Shown here: piece after piece, positions 1-5,471 of the stretch
How the letters are laid out: each line of letters starts with the position of its first letter
Position numbering within the stretch: the stretch's first letter is position 1
NCBI GenBank assembly: GCA_964567845.1
Contig: CAZMOG010000090.1
Coordinates: 1 to 6,621 of the forward strand
Length of the DNA: 6,621 nucleotides
Direction of reading: 5' to 3'
Source: RGIG9079 sp964567845
GTDB taxonomy: Bacteria; Bacteroidota; Bacteroidia; Bacteroidales; Marinifilaceae
Made by a program: the position numbers and the translations under genes
The notes under the pieces: model-generated
The model's database searches: none
Told to the model about the DNA's origin: nothing
What the model saw: the letters and a program-made list of their open reading frames with translations, nothing else

Positions 1-1
1 T

Positions 2-478
2 ACAATTACCTCTGCATATCTTCCTTTGGATAATAGTGCATATTTCGATGTTGAGATGCGACTCATTGATTGGCTTGCTCAATTCTCGAACGATACCAGT
101 GAGACCTTCTTGCGTGGTTTCTTGGGTAAAATGTTGTTCTCGGGCGAGGACATTTACAAGAATGTAAAGGTGCTTTCCGGAGGTGAGAAGATGCGTTGTA
201 TGATTGCCAAGATGATGCTTAACAATGCCAATGTTCTGGTACTGGATTCTCCGGTTAACCATTTGGATTTGGAGAGTATTCAGGCATTCAATAATACCTT
301 GAAGACCTTTAAGGGAATTGTTCTTTTGAACTCGCATGACCACGAGTTTATTCAGACTGTATGTAACCGTGTAATCGAGCTTACTCCAAGTGGAATTGTT
401 GATAAACGTATGGATTTCGATGATTACATTACAAACGAGGATATTAAGGCTCAGTTGGCAGCTATGTATGCTAAGTAA
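2..478 (+). CDS. YbiT-like ABC-F family ATPase, C-terminal part (5' end outside window)
   Basis: ABC-F proteins are soluble twin-ATPase proteins without membrane segments. Many bind the ribosome E site and act on translation or antibiotic protection. Only the last 158 residues of the second ATPase domain are visible, and the frame is open from base 2, so the start lies upstream. The ABC signature LSGGEKMR is at 173-196, the Walker B/D-loop LDSPVNHLD at 242-268, and the H-switch histidine (SHDHEF) at 335-337. The ELTPSGIVD and DDYI segments near the C-terminus match the YbiT branch. In this family Walker B normally reads LDEPTNHLD; here the catalytic Glu is Ser (codon 248-250) and Thr is Val. 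The first ATPase domain, the inter-domain linker and the second Walker A motif lie off the window. No C-terminal extension follows the domain. The family call is firm; the exact cellular role is not shown. Confidence 0.92.
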   Translation, partial: TITSAYLPLDNSAYFDVEMRLIDWLAQFSNDTSETFLRGFLGKMLFSGEDIYKNVKVLSGGEKMRCMIAKMMLNNANVLVLDSPVNHLDLESIQAFNNTLKTFKGIVLLNSHDHEFIQTVCNRVIELTPSGIVDKRMDFDDYITNEDIKAQLAAMYAK

Positions 479-513
479 ATACTGACTTTTTGTCATATTG
501 AAGATATTGGCAC

Positions 514-558
514 ACGCTTTGCATAGTTCATTTCGTAATGACGTGCAAAGCGTTTTTT
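514..558 (+). terminator. Rho-independent terminator of the ABC-F gene
   Basis: A perfect 10-bp inverted repeat (ACGCTTTGCA at 514-523 with its complement at 544-553) is followed by six Ts at 553-558. The 20-nt loop can fold further into a 5-bp inner hairpin (528-532 with 537-541, loop TCGT). It lies 36 nt after the ABC-F stop and 27 nt before the htpG start, so the two genes are probably separate transcription units. I found no convincing TAnnTTTG promoter for htpG between the two genes. Confidence 0.88.
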
Positions 559-584
559 ATTTAGAAATTTAAAAACTTAATAAT

Positions 585-2650
585 ATGGCAAATAGCGGAA
601 AAATTGGGGTATCAACCAAAGATTTGTTCCCCATTATCAAGAAGTTCCTCTACTCGGATCACGATATTTTCTTGAGAGAGATTGTTTCAAATGCTGTCGA
701 TGCGACACAAAAGTTGAAGGTTTTGGCCTCTTCAGGTGAGTTTAAGGGCGAGACCGGTTCTTTGAAAGTGACAGTAAAGGCTGACAAAGAGGCGGGTACA
801 TTGACCGTTTCCGATAATGGTATTGGAATGACCGAGGAGGAGGTTGAGAAATATATCAATCAGATTGCCTTTTCAGGTGCCGAGGAGTTTTTGGAGAAGC
901 ATAAAGACGATGCTGCTACCATTATCGGACACTTCGGATTGGGATTCTACTCTTCGTTCATGGTGAGTGATTCTGTTGATATTATCACCAAGTCATACAA
1001 AGAGGGTGCTCAGGCTGTTAAGTGGAGCTGTAAGGGTGAGACTGAATATACAATCGAGCCTGCGGAGCGTAGCGAGCGCGGTACCGATATTGTGATGCAC
1101 ATTGCCGAGGATGAGAAGGAGTTCCTTGAGGATTCAAAGATTAAGGCCTTGCTTGAGAAGTATTGTAAATTCTTGCCTATCGAGATTGTTTATGGAAAGA
1201 AGCAGGAGTGGAAAGATGGCAAGTATGTTGATACCGATGAGGATAATGTAATCAACGATACGAAGCCGGCATGGACAAAGAAACCATCGGAGTTGAAAGA
1301 GGAGGATTATTCAAACTTCTATCATCAGCTTTATCCAATGGCCGAGGATCCTTTGTTCCATATCCATTTGAATGTTGATTATCCATTTACATTGACCGGA
1401 ATACTTTACTTCCCAAAAATCAATAACCGTTTTGAGATTCAGAAGAATAAGATTCAGTTGTACTGCAACCAGGTTTATGTAACCGATACTGTCGAGGGAA
1501 TTGTGCCTGACTATTTGACACTTTTGCATGGTGTAATTGACTCTCCGGATATTCCGTTGAATGTTTCTCGTTCATATTTGCAGAGCGACCGTAAGGTGAA
1601 GCAGATTTCAAGCCACATTACAAAGAAGGTTGCTGATAGCTTGAGCGATATTTTCAAAAATAATCGCGAGGAGTATCAGGAGAAGTGGAACGATTTGAAG
1701 ATCTTTATTCAGTATGGTATGTTGACCGACGAGAAGTTCCAGGAGAGAGCCATGAAGATTGTTATGGTTCAGAATNNNNNNNNNNTACCGATAAAAAGTT
1801 CTTCACTCTCGAGGAGTACAGGGAGCAGATTAAGGAGGCGCAAACCGATAAGGATAATAAGATAATTGCCCTTTATGCTACCGATGTAGAGGAGCAGTAT
1901 AGCTACATTCAGAATGCGAAGAGTCGTGGTTACGATGTTCTTGTTATGGATGGACAGCTTGATACACACTTTATTGCAATGCTTGAGCAGAAGGACGAGA
2001 ATGTTCGCTATGTTCGTGTTGATTCCGATGTAATTGACAAGCTTATCCAGAAAACCGATGCAAAGCAGACAACATTCACTGCCGATGAGCAAGAGGAGAT
2101 GCGTATGGTGTTCGATACCCAGCTTCCTAAGGGCGAGGCCATGTATTATGTAACATTCGAGGCAATGGGAGCCGATGCCGAGCCTGTAATTGTAACTCGC
2201 TCCGAGTTTATGCGTCGTATGAAGGATATGGCAGCCATGAACCCTCAGATGAGTTATTTCGGTTCAATGGGCGATCAGTACAATTTGGTTGTTAATACCG
2301 ACCATGCGCTTACTCAAAAGGTTTTGAGCCAGGAGAAGAGTGCTTTGGGTGTTGCAATTGAGCCGTTGACCACCGAAATTCAGGCTTTGAATGGTCAGAT
2401 TGCAGAGATTGATGCTCTTAACAAGGATGTTAAGGCCGATGAAATTCCTCAATCGGACAAGGATAGAAAGTCAGATCTTCAGAAGCAGATTGATGATTTG
2501 AAGGCTAAGAAGGGAGAGTTGTTGACAAACTACGGAAAGGATAACAAGCTTGTAGGTCAGCTTATCGACTTGGCTTTGCTTGCAAATGGTTTGTTAAAGG
2601 GCGAGGCTCTTAGCAAGTTCGTTAAGCGTAGCGTGGAGTTGATTAATTAA
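585..2650 (+). CDS. htpG: Molecular chaperone HtpG (bacterial Hsp90), with an assembly gap
   Basis: HtpG is a dimeric, ATP-driven cytosolic chaperone that remodels client proteins. The GHKL ATP site is complete: E32 and N36 in REIVSNAVDA, D77-G81 in DNGIGM, and the lid glycines G115-G120 in GHFGLGFYSSF. The middle-domain catalytic arginine is R329 in NVSRSYLQSD. The C-terminal dimerisation domain ends near LLKGEALSKFVKRSVELIN, with no eukaryotic MEEVD tail and no long charged linker, as is usual for bacteria. Residues 1-397 read in frame to base 1775 and the remaining 287 residues read from 1787. That gives about 684 residues, close to Bacteroides HtpG as I recall it. The frame change between the halves coincides exactly with the 10-N run, so I treat it as a scaffolding artefact rather than a mutation. 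The ATG at 585 follows an A/T-rich leader without Shine-Dalgarno, as is typical of this phylum, and it begins the conserved N-terminus. Confidence 0.96.
1776..1785. other. Assembly gap of 10 Ns inside htpG
   Basis: Ten unresolved bases split htpG. As written, they put the two halves out of frame. The frame is restored if the true gap is 2 modulo 3 bases, or if the contig ends overlap by one base: the left end is ...CAGAAT and the right end TACCGAT..., so a shared T gives Gln-Asn-Thr-Asp. The 10 Ns therefore look like a placeholder, not a measured length. Confidence 0.9.
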
Positions 2651-2673
2651 TTAGGAATTAGGAGTTAGTAATT
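2651..2673 (+). repeat. Short degenerate heptamer tandem repeat after htpG
   Basis: Three 7-bp units in a row (TTAGGAA, TTAGGAG, TTAGTAA, then TT) directly follow the htpG stop codon and directly precede the hairpin repeat. The units differ by one or two bases. No function is visible. Confidence 0.5.
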
Positions 2674-2708
2674 GGGCGAGGTTTCAAGTTGAGACCTCGC
2701 CTGTTGTT
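2674..2708 (+). repeat. 35-bp hairpin direct repeat, copy 1; likely terminator between convergent genes
   Basis: GGGCGAGGTTTCA pairs with the downstream arm ending CCTCGCCT across a 3-nt loop. The core stem is 12 bp (2675-2686 with 2690-2701), with one G-T wobble. The same 35 bases recur at 3599-3633 with one difference (A at 2687, G at 3612). This copy lies 23 nt after the htpG stop, and its last two bases form part of the stop codon of the convergent minus-strand gene. The strong stem suits termination from both sides, but there is no long T-run on either strand, so termination is inferred. Confidence 0.75.
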
Positions 2709-3123
2709 ATATATTCATAAGGTCTTTGCCTAAGGAGCGTAGAGATTGTTTTATCTGTTCTTTTCGCTGTTCGCTTGGGCGTTTTATTCCATAAATATAT
2801 TTTGAGAGTAAACTTTTGTGTATCCCCATGCTTCTTGCTACTTCGGAAACATTTAGTTGTGGAAATTTACGGAATATAATTGCTATTTCATTGTCGTAAT
2901 CCGGCTCTTCTGTATTATAGAAACTACTAATATGGATGTCCTCGTCTATCTCTTCCCAACGTATATCAGTAGCATTAGATCCAATTTTGAAACCTAAACG
3001 TTGCTCGTCGGTTGCCTCCATTAGTGTAGGAAATGCCTCTAAAGGACGACTTAGAGTCAGTCCATCAAGAGTTGTAATCCAAATACGGTTTGAATCAAAC
3101 CAGATCTTCTCAATTTTAGCCAT
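2707..3123 (-). CDS. DUF2442 domain protein with C-terminal helix-turn-helix (probable antitoxin/autoregulator)
   Basis: This 138-residue protein has two parts. Residues 1 to about 68 match the DUF2442 pattern: a short beta-rich start, then RPLEAFPTLMEATDEQR (26-42), a glycine turn, and RWEEIDEDI (55-63). Residues about 90-125 form a lambda-repressor-like helix-turn-helix (LNVSEVARSMGIHKSLLSKYIYG, with the second half as recognition helix) followed by a basic helical tail. I recall a structural-genomics protein, Nitrosomonas europaea NE0471, with the same two-domain layout. The gene starts 12 nt after the DUF4160 gene and is almost certainly cotranscribed with it. DUF2442/DUF4160 pairs are widespread and have a toxin-antitoxin-like organisation. 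The DNA-binding half suggests that this member represses its own promoter. The partner relationship and DNA binding are inferred. The purine-rich AAAGGA abuts the ATG too closely for a normal Shine-Dalgarno sequence. Confidence 0.82.
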   Translation of the reverse strand: MAKIEKIWFDSNRIWITTLDGLTLSRPLEAFPTLMEATDEQRLGFKIGSNATDIRWEEIDEDIHISSFYNTEEPDYDNEIAIIFRKFPQLNVSEVARSMGIHKSLLSKYIYGIKRPSEQRKEQIKQSLRSLGKDLMNI

Positions 3124-3135
3124 TCCTTTTATATT

Positions 3136-3369
3136 TTATCCGTGAAACTCTTTCCATTTCTCAATAAATTCCTCTCTATATTCGTTTGCTATGCTAATTG
3201 CTCGTTTTATGTCTTGTGGTTTTATACCATTGTTTTCTGCTAAATTTATGTTTGGTTCTAGTATAATTTTTGCCTTGCCATCGCTGTTTTCTATATGAAC
3301 GTGAATCGGCAGATGTTCGTCCGCATAAAAGTAAAAGCGCAGGCCAAATATTACCAATATTGTTGGCAT
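3136..3369 (-). CDS. DUF4160 family small protein (toxin-like partner of the DUF2442 gene)
   Basis: This 77-residue protein fits DUF4160 throughout. It begins MPTILVIFGLRFYFYADEH with the family hallmark EHLPIHVHIE at residues 18-27 (H19, H23, H25), continues with GKAKIILEP (31-39), and ends in a helix EEFIEKWKEF (65-75). The clustered histidines could be a metal or catalytic site, but no activity is established that I know of. It has no signal peptide or membrane segment. It is the first gene of a two-gene minus-strand unit, with the DUF2442-HTH gene 12 nt downstream. Its ATG is the first codon of the conserved MPTIL start and lies about 20 nt after a TATATTTG promoter box. The length is normal for the family. 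I do not claim proven toxicity. Confidence 0.85.
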   Translation of the reverse strand: MPTILVIFGLRFYFYADEHLPIHVHIENSDGKAKIILEPNINLAENNGIKPQDIKRAISIANEYREEFIEKWKEFHG

Positions 3370-3390
3370 AATGTTTACTTTTTGAGTTTA

Positions 3391-3421
3391 CAAATATAGG
3401 TCTAAAATTTGAGACCTGAAA
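3391..3421 (-). promoter_or_regulatory. Bacteroidetes-type promoter of the DUF4160/DUF2442 unit
   Basis: On the minus strand, a perfect -7 box TATATTTG (3391-3398) is preceded by 19 nt and then TTTC (3418-3421), three of four bases of the -33 box TTTG. The start codon follows 21 nt after the -7 box, giving a short leader. A second, weaker TATATTTG at 3521-3528 lies about 150 nt upstream of the gene and lacks a well-spaced -33 box. Confidence 0.7.
3398..3417. promoter_or_regulatory. Near-perfect 20-bp palindrome filling the promoter spacer; candidate operator
   Basis: AGGTCTAAAATTTGAGACCT is symmetrical except for one mismatched pair. It fills the space between the -33 and -7 boxes and overlaps the outermost base of the -7 box. 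A repressor bound here would block RNA polymerase. The HTH protein encoded by the second gene of the unit is the obvious candidate. The half-site TTGAGACCT is also found in both flanking hairpin repeats. Confidence 0.6.
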
Positions 3422-3598
3422 ATTTTAATGAAATATTTTATAGTTTTGTGTTTATGGAGCTCTTGTTGTATAATTATAGTAATTCATATTGTTATGTTCT
3501 TATTCAATTTAAATTGGTCGCAAATATAAATAAAATACAAATACGTAAATAATAATTACATAATATAGTTTTAACCGGTGGCGTTTTTGATGAATTCC
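3422..3598. other. AT-rich intergenic stretch between divergent units
   Basis: Very AT-rich DNA lies between the minus-strand promoter and hairpin copy 2. I see no open reading frame with family resemblance, no RNA gene, and no clear plus-strand promoter. The only motif noted is a possible second minus-strand TATATTTG at 3521-3528. With its flanks, the whole gene-free interval runs 3370-3692. Confidence 0.6.
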
Positions 3599-3633
3599 GG
3601 GCGAGGTTTCAGGTTGAGACCTCGCCTGTTGTT
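3599..3633 (+). repeat. 35-bp hairpin direct repeat, copy 2
   Basis: This is identical to 2674-2708 except for G at 3612. The core stem (3600-3611 with 3615-3626) is unchanged because the difference lies in the loop. A short T-run follows (3632-3636), so this copy looks more like a plus-strand terminator than copy 1, yet no plus-strand gene ends just before it. It lies immediately upstream of the mntP promoter. Together the two copies bracket the minus-strand module. Confidence 0.8.
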
Positions 3634-3659
3634 TTTGTCTGTTATAGTTGGTAATTTTG
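3634..3659 (+). promoter_or_regulatory. Probable mntP promoter
   Basis: TAATTTTG at 3652-3659 is an exact TAnnTTTG -7 box, and TTTG at 3634-3637 is upstream. The 14-nt gap is shorter than the usual 19 or so, so the -33 assignment is weak. It leaves a leader of roughly 25 nt to the ATG at 3693. The leader is too short for a yybP-ykoY manganese riboswitch, and none is visible. Confidence 0.5.
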
Positions 3660-3692
3660 TGGATAATTTCACAAGGCCTATTTGGAAGCTGT

Positions 3693-4247
3693 ATGACTAT
3701 ATTTGAATTGTTTTTATTGGGAGTGGGCGAGGCAATGGATGCAAGCGCGGTATCGATGGCAAAGGGAACATCGATAAGAATACCTATGTTGCGACACTAC
3801 ATGAGAGTGGGGTTGTGGTTTGGTGGTTTTCAGGCTCTTATGACTCTTTTGGGCTATTTTGTTGGCTCGAAGTTTGCCCACCTTGTTGAAAGTTTCGATC
3901 ACTGGATTTCGTTCGTTTTGCTTGCGTTGCTCGGATTTAATATGATAAAAGAGGCAAAACAAAAAGGTGAAGATAGCGTAGATAAAAGTTTCTCTGTAAA
4001 AACCATGTTGATTATGGCTATTGCAACAAGTGTCGATGCCCTTGCGGTGGGAGTTTCACTTGCCTTTATTCATGTCAATATTTGGATGGCTGCACTTATT
4101 ATTGGTGTTGTTACCTTTGTATTATCACTTACCGGTCTGAAAATAGGTGCTATCTTTGGCAATAGGTATAAATCAACTGCCGAGATTATCGGTGGCATTG
4201 TGTTGATTTTTATAGGTGTTAGGATTTTAATTTCTCATTTACTATAA
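3693..4247 (+). CDS. mntP: Manganese efflux pump MntP
   Basis: MntP is an inner-membrane Mn2+ exporter that protects cells from manganese excess. The 184-residue product matches the family length (about 188) and its two-fold repeated design of three plus three membrane segments. The conserved acidic motifs are EAMDASAVSMAKG, with D16, in segment 1, and ATSVDALAVGVS, with D115, in segment 4. D16 has the same number as in E. coli MntP as I recall it. Glycine-rich GGFQALMTLLGYFVG forms segment 2, FDHWISF with H70 opens segment 3, and a charged cytoplasmic loop (86-103) joins the halves. I chose ATG 3693 because the upstream in-frame TTG at 3648 lies within the promoter region and adds residues foreign to the family. 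The next gene starts 11 nt after the stop, which suggests cotranscription. Confidence 0.93.
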   Translation: MTIFELFLLGVGEAMDASAVSMAKGTSIRIPMLRHYMRVGLWFGGFQALMTLLGYFVGSKFAHLVESFDHWISFVLLALLGFNMIKEAKQKGEDSVDKSFSVKTMLIMAIATSVDALAVGVSLAFIHVNIWMAALIIGVVTFVLSLTGLKIGAIFGNRYKSTAEIIGGIVLIFIGVRILISHLL

Positions 4248-4258
4248 TTTTTATAGCT

Positions 4259-5422
4259 ATGAAAAGGGTATTTTTGACAATAGCAATTTTGTTTGGAGTG
4301 TTGTGTGGATGCACTGAGAGTAAGAAGAGTGGCGATCTATATACAATTTGCATAAATGATGATAAGATTGAAAAGGTTGATAATTATGATATTTCAACCC
4401 TTTTCGAGGATAGTTTAACCATAATCCCTTTGCAGGTAACCGATGAGTGTCTGTTGATAAATGGTGCGCCATTTACAATTGACAATAATTTCATATACTA
4501 TCAGGATGCAACTACTCGCGAGGTTTGTCGTTTTGATATGCAGGGAAATTTTTTGAATAAGATAGGAAAGTATGGGCGAGGCCCCGGAGAATTGATGGCA
4601 AGTGATTATTTTGTTGTTGCCAATGATACCGTTGTAATGATGGATATGTCAATGGGAAATTTCTGTTTTTATGATATTTATGGTACCGGGTATCGAGAAT
4701 ATGATTTGAATCCTTTTGTCTCTACAAGTTATTTTGAAGTTATTGATAGCCAGTTGTATTTAATGACTAATAATTGTGAAATGCACAATCTGATTGTTCA
4801 GGATTTAAGTACAGATTTTCGCACCTATGCTTTGCCTTCGGATTCAATGTATTATGAGAATTATACCTGTTGGGAAACTGATAATCAGTTTTTTGTAAAT
4901 AAAGATGGGTTGTATTTCAGGGCTTCATCGCTCAACGATACAATTTTTGTTGTTGGTAACGGTCAGGTAAAACCTGCTTTCAAAATTGATTTTGGCAGTC
5001 ATAAAATGCCTAATGAGTACATTGCAGAAAATGGAACATACGATATTGTTGTTAAGGCAATGAAGGATAATTATTTTACCGATTTTATGATGTATGGCAT
5101 AGTTGATGACAAGTTATTTGCAGCCTATACTGTCGGAAAGTCAAATTATGCACTGCTTCACAATTTTGCTGAAAACAAATCTGTTGCAACAAACTGTTTT
5201 GTGCTTAAGAGCGATGGCACTTTGCCTGTTCATTCATATCGTATAGTAAAAAATACACTTCTCTTTTCGGCCGGTGCATCTGAGTTGTTAAAGACATTAC
5301 CAATCCTTTTAGAGCATGGTAAATTCTCAAATGCAACAACCAAGCAAAAATTACAGAATTTATTATCCAACCTTACCGAAGATAGTAACCCCGTAATCTT
5401 TGTTAAGAGTTTTAAGTTTTGA
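4259..5422 (+). CDS. 6-bladed beta-propeller lipoprotein
   Basis: The product has 387 residues. The N-terminus MKRVFLTIAILFGVLCGC is a lipoprotein signal with lipobox LCGC and acylated C18, followed by a polar Ser/Lys-rich tether. The body resembles the Bacteroidales 6-bladed beta-propeller family. It begins with a strand reading DSLTIIPLQ, then blades with aromatic repeats. The diagnostic turn GNFLNKIGKYGRGPGEL ends at L112 (GRGPGE at 106-111). Later blades show ND-T-V and D-KLFAAYTV type strands. Such proteins are usually surface or periplasmic and very numerous in Bacteroidales; their ligands are mostly unknown. It follows mntP by 11 nt and has no promoter of its own that I can see, so it is probably transcribed with mntP. 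That would be an unusual pairing and may be fortuitous. The stop codon TGA is part of a half-copy of the hairpin repeat sequence. No enzymatic residues are recognisable. Confidence 0.85.
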   Translation: MKRVFLTIAILFGVLCGCTESKKSGDLYTICINDDKIEKVDNYDISTLFEDSLTIIPLQVTDECLLINGAPFTIDNNFIYYQDATTREVCRFDMQGNFLNKIGKYGRGPGELMASDYFVVANDTVVMMDMSMGNFCFYDIYGTGYREYDLNPFVSTSYFEVIDSQLYLMTNNCEMHNLIVQDLSTDFRTYALPSDSMYYENYTCWETDNQFFVNKDGLYFRASSLNDTIFVVGNGQVKPAFKIDFGSHKMPNEYIAENGTYDIVVKAMKDNYFTDFMMYGIVDDKLFAAYTVGKSNYALLHNFAENKSVATNCFVLKSDGTLPVHSYRIVKNTLLFSAGASELLKTLPILLEHGKFSNATTKQKLQNLLSNLTEDSNPVIFVKSFKF

Positions 5423-5448
5423 GACCTCGCCTAAAATTCATAAATTTG
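5418..5448 (+). promoter_or_regulatory. Bacteroidetes-type promoter of the repeat/zinc-motif gene
   Basis: TTTG at 5418-5421, exactly 19 nt, then TAAATTTG at 5441-5448 matches the -33/-7 consensus in both sequence and spacing. It is the best promoter match in the window. The -33 box overlaps the stop codon of the lipoprotein gene, and the start ATG follows 23 nt after the -7 box. The downstream gene can therefore be expressed independently of mntP. Confidence 0.72.
5421..5432 (+). repeat. Half-copy of the hairpin repeat
   Basis: GAGACCTCGCCT, together with two preceding Ts, is identical to the right arm of both hairpin repeats (2691-2702 and 3616-3627). No matching left arm lies upstream, so it cannot form the hairpin. 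It supplies part of the lipoprotein stop codon and lies within the spacer of the next promoter. Confidence 0.6.
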
Positions 5449-5471
5449 AGCCATAAATAGATTATAGAGCT

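Noticed and set aside
1685..1775. Apparent separate gene beginning at ATG 1685 and running to 2650
   Set aside because: The bases before the gap are read in the wrong frame there; only the part after the N run is real, and it is the C-terminal half of htpG.
2936..3145. Plus-strand open frame across the DUF2442 gene
   Set aside because: It is a shadow of the minus-strand gene; the minus-strand product has recognisable domains and the plus-strand one does not.
3521..3541. Second minus-strand promoter (TATATTTG with TTTG upstream)
   Set aside because: The boxes are only 9 nt apart and 150 nt from the gene; the AT-rich sequence makes chance matches likely.
2674..3633. CRISPR array suggested by repeated hairpins
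   Set aside because: There are only two full copies, 925 bp apart, with genes between them and no spacer-sized units.
3648..3692. Upstream TTG start for mntP, 15 residues earlier
   Set aside because: It lies across the -7 box and adds residues that do not fit MntP, whose normal start is MTIFELFLLG at 3693.
3370..3692. yybP-ykoY manganese riboswitch upstream of mntP
   Set aside because: The predicted leader is about 25 nt, and I see no paired-stem scaffold of that riboswitch; the only strong hairpin is the direct repeat upstream of the promoter.
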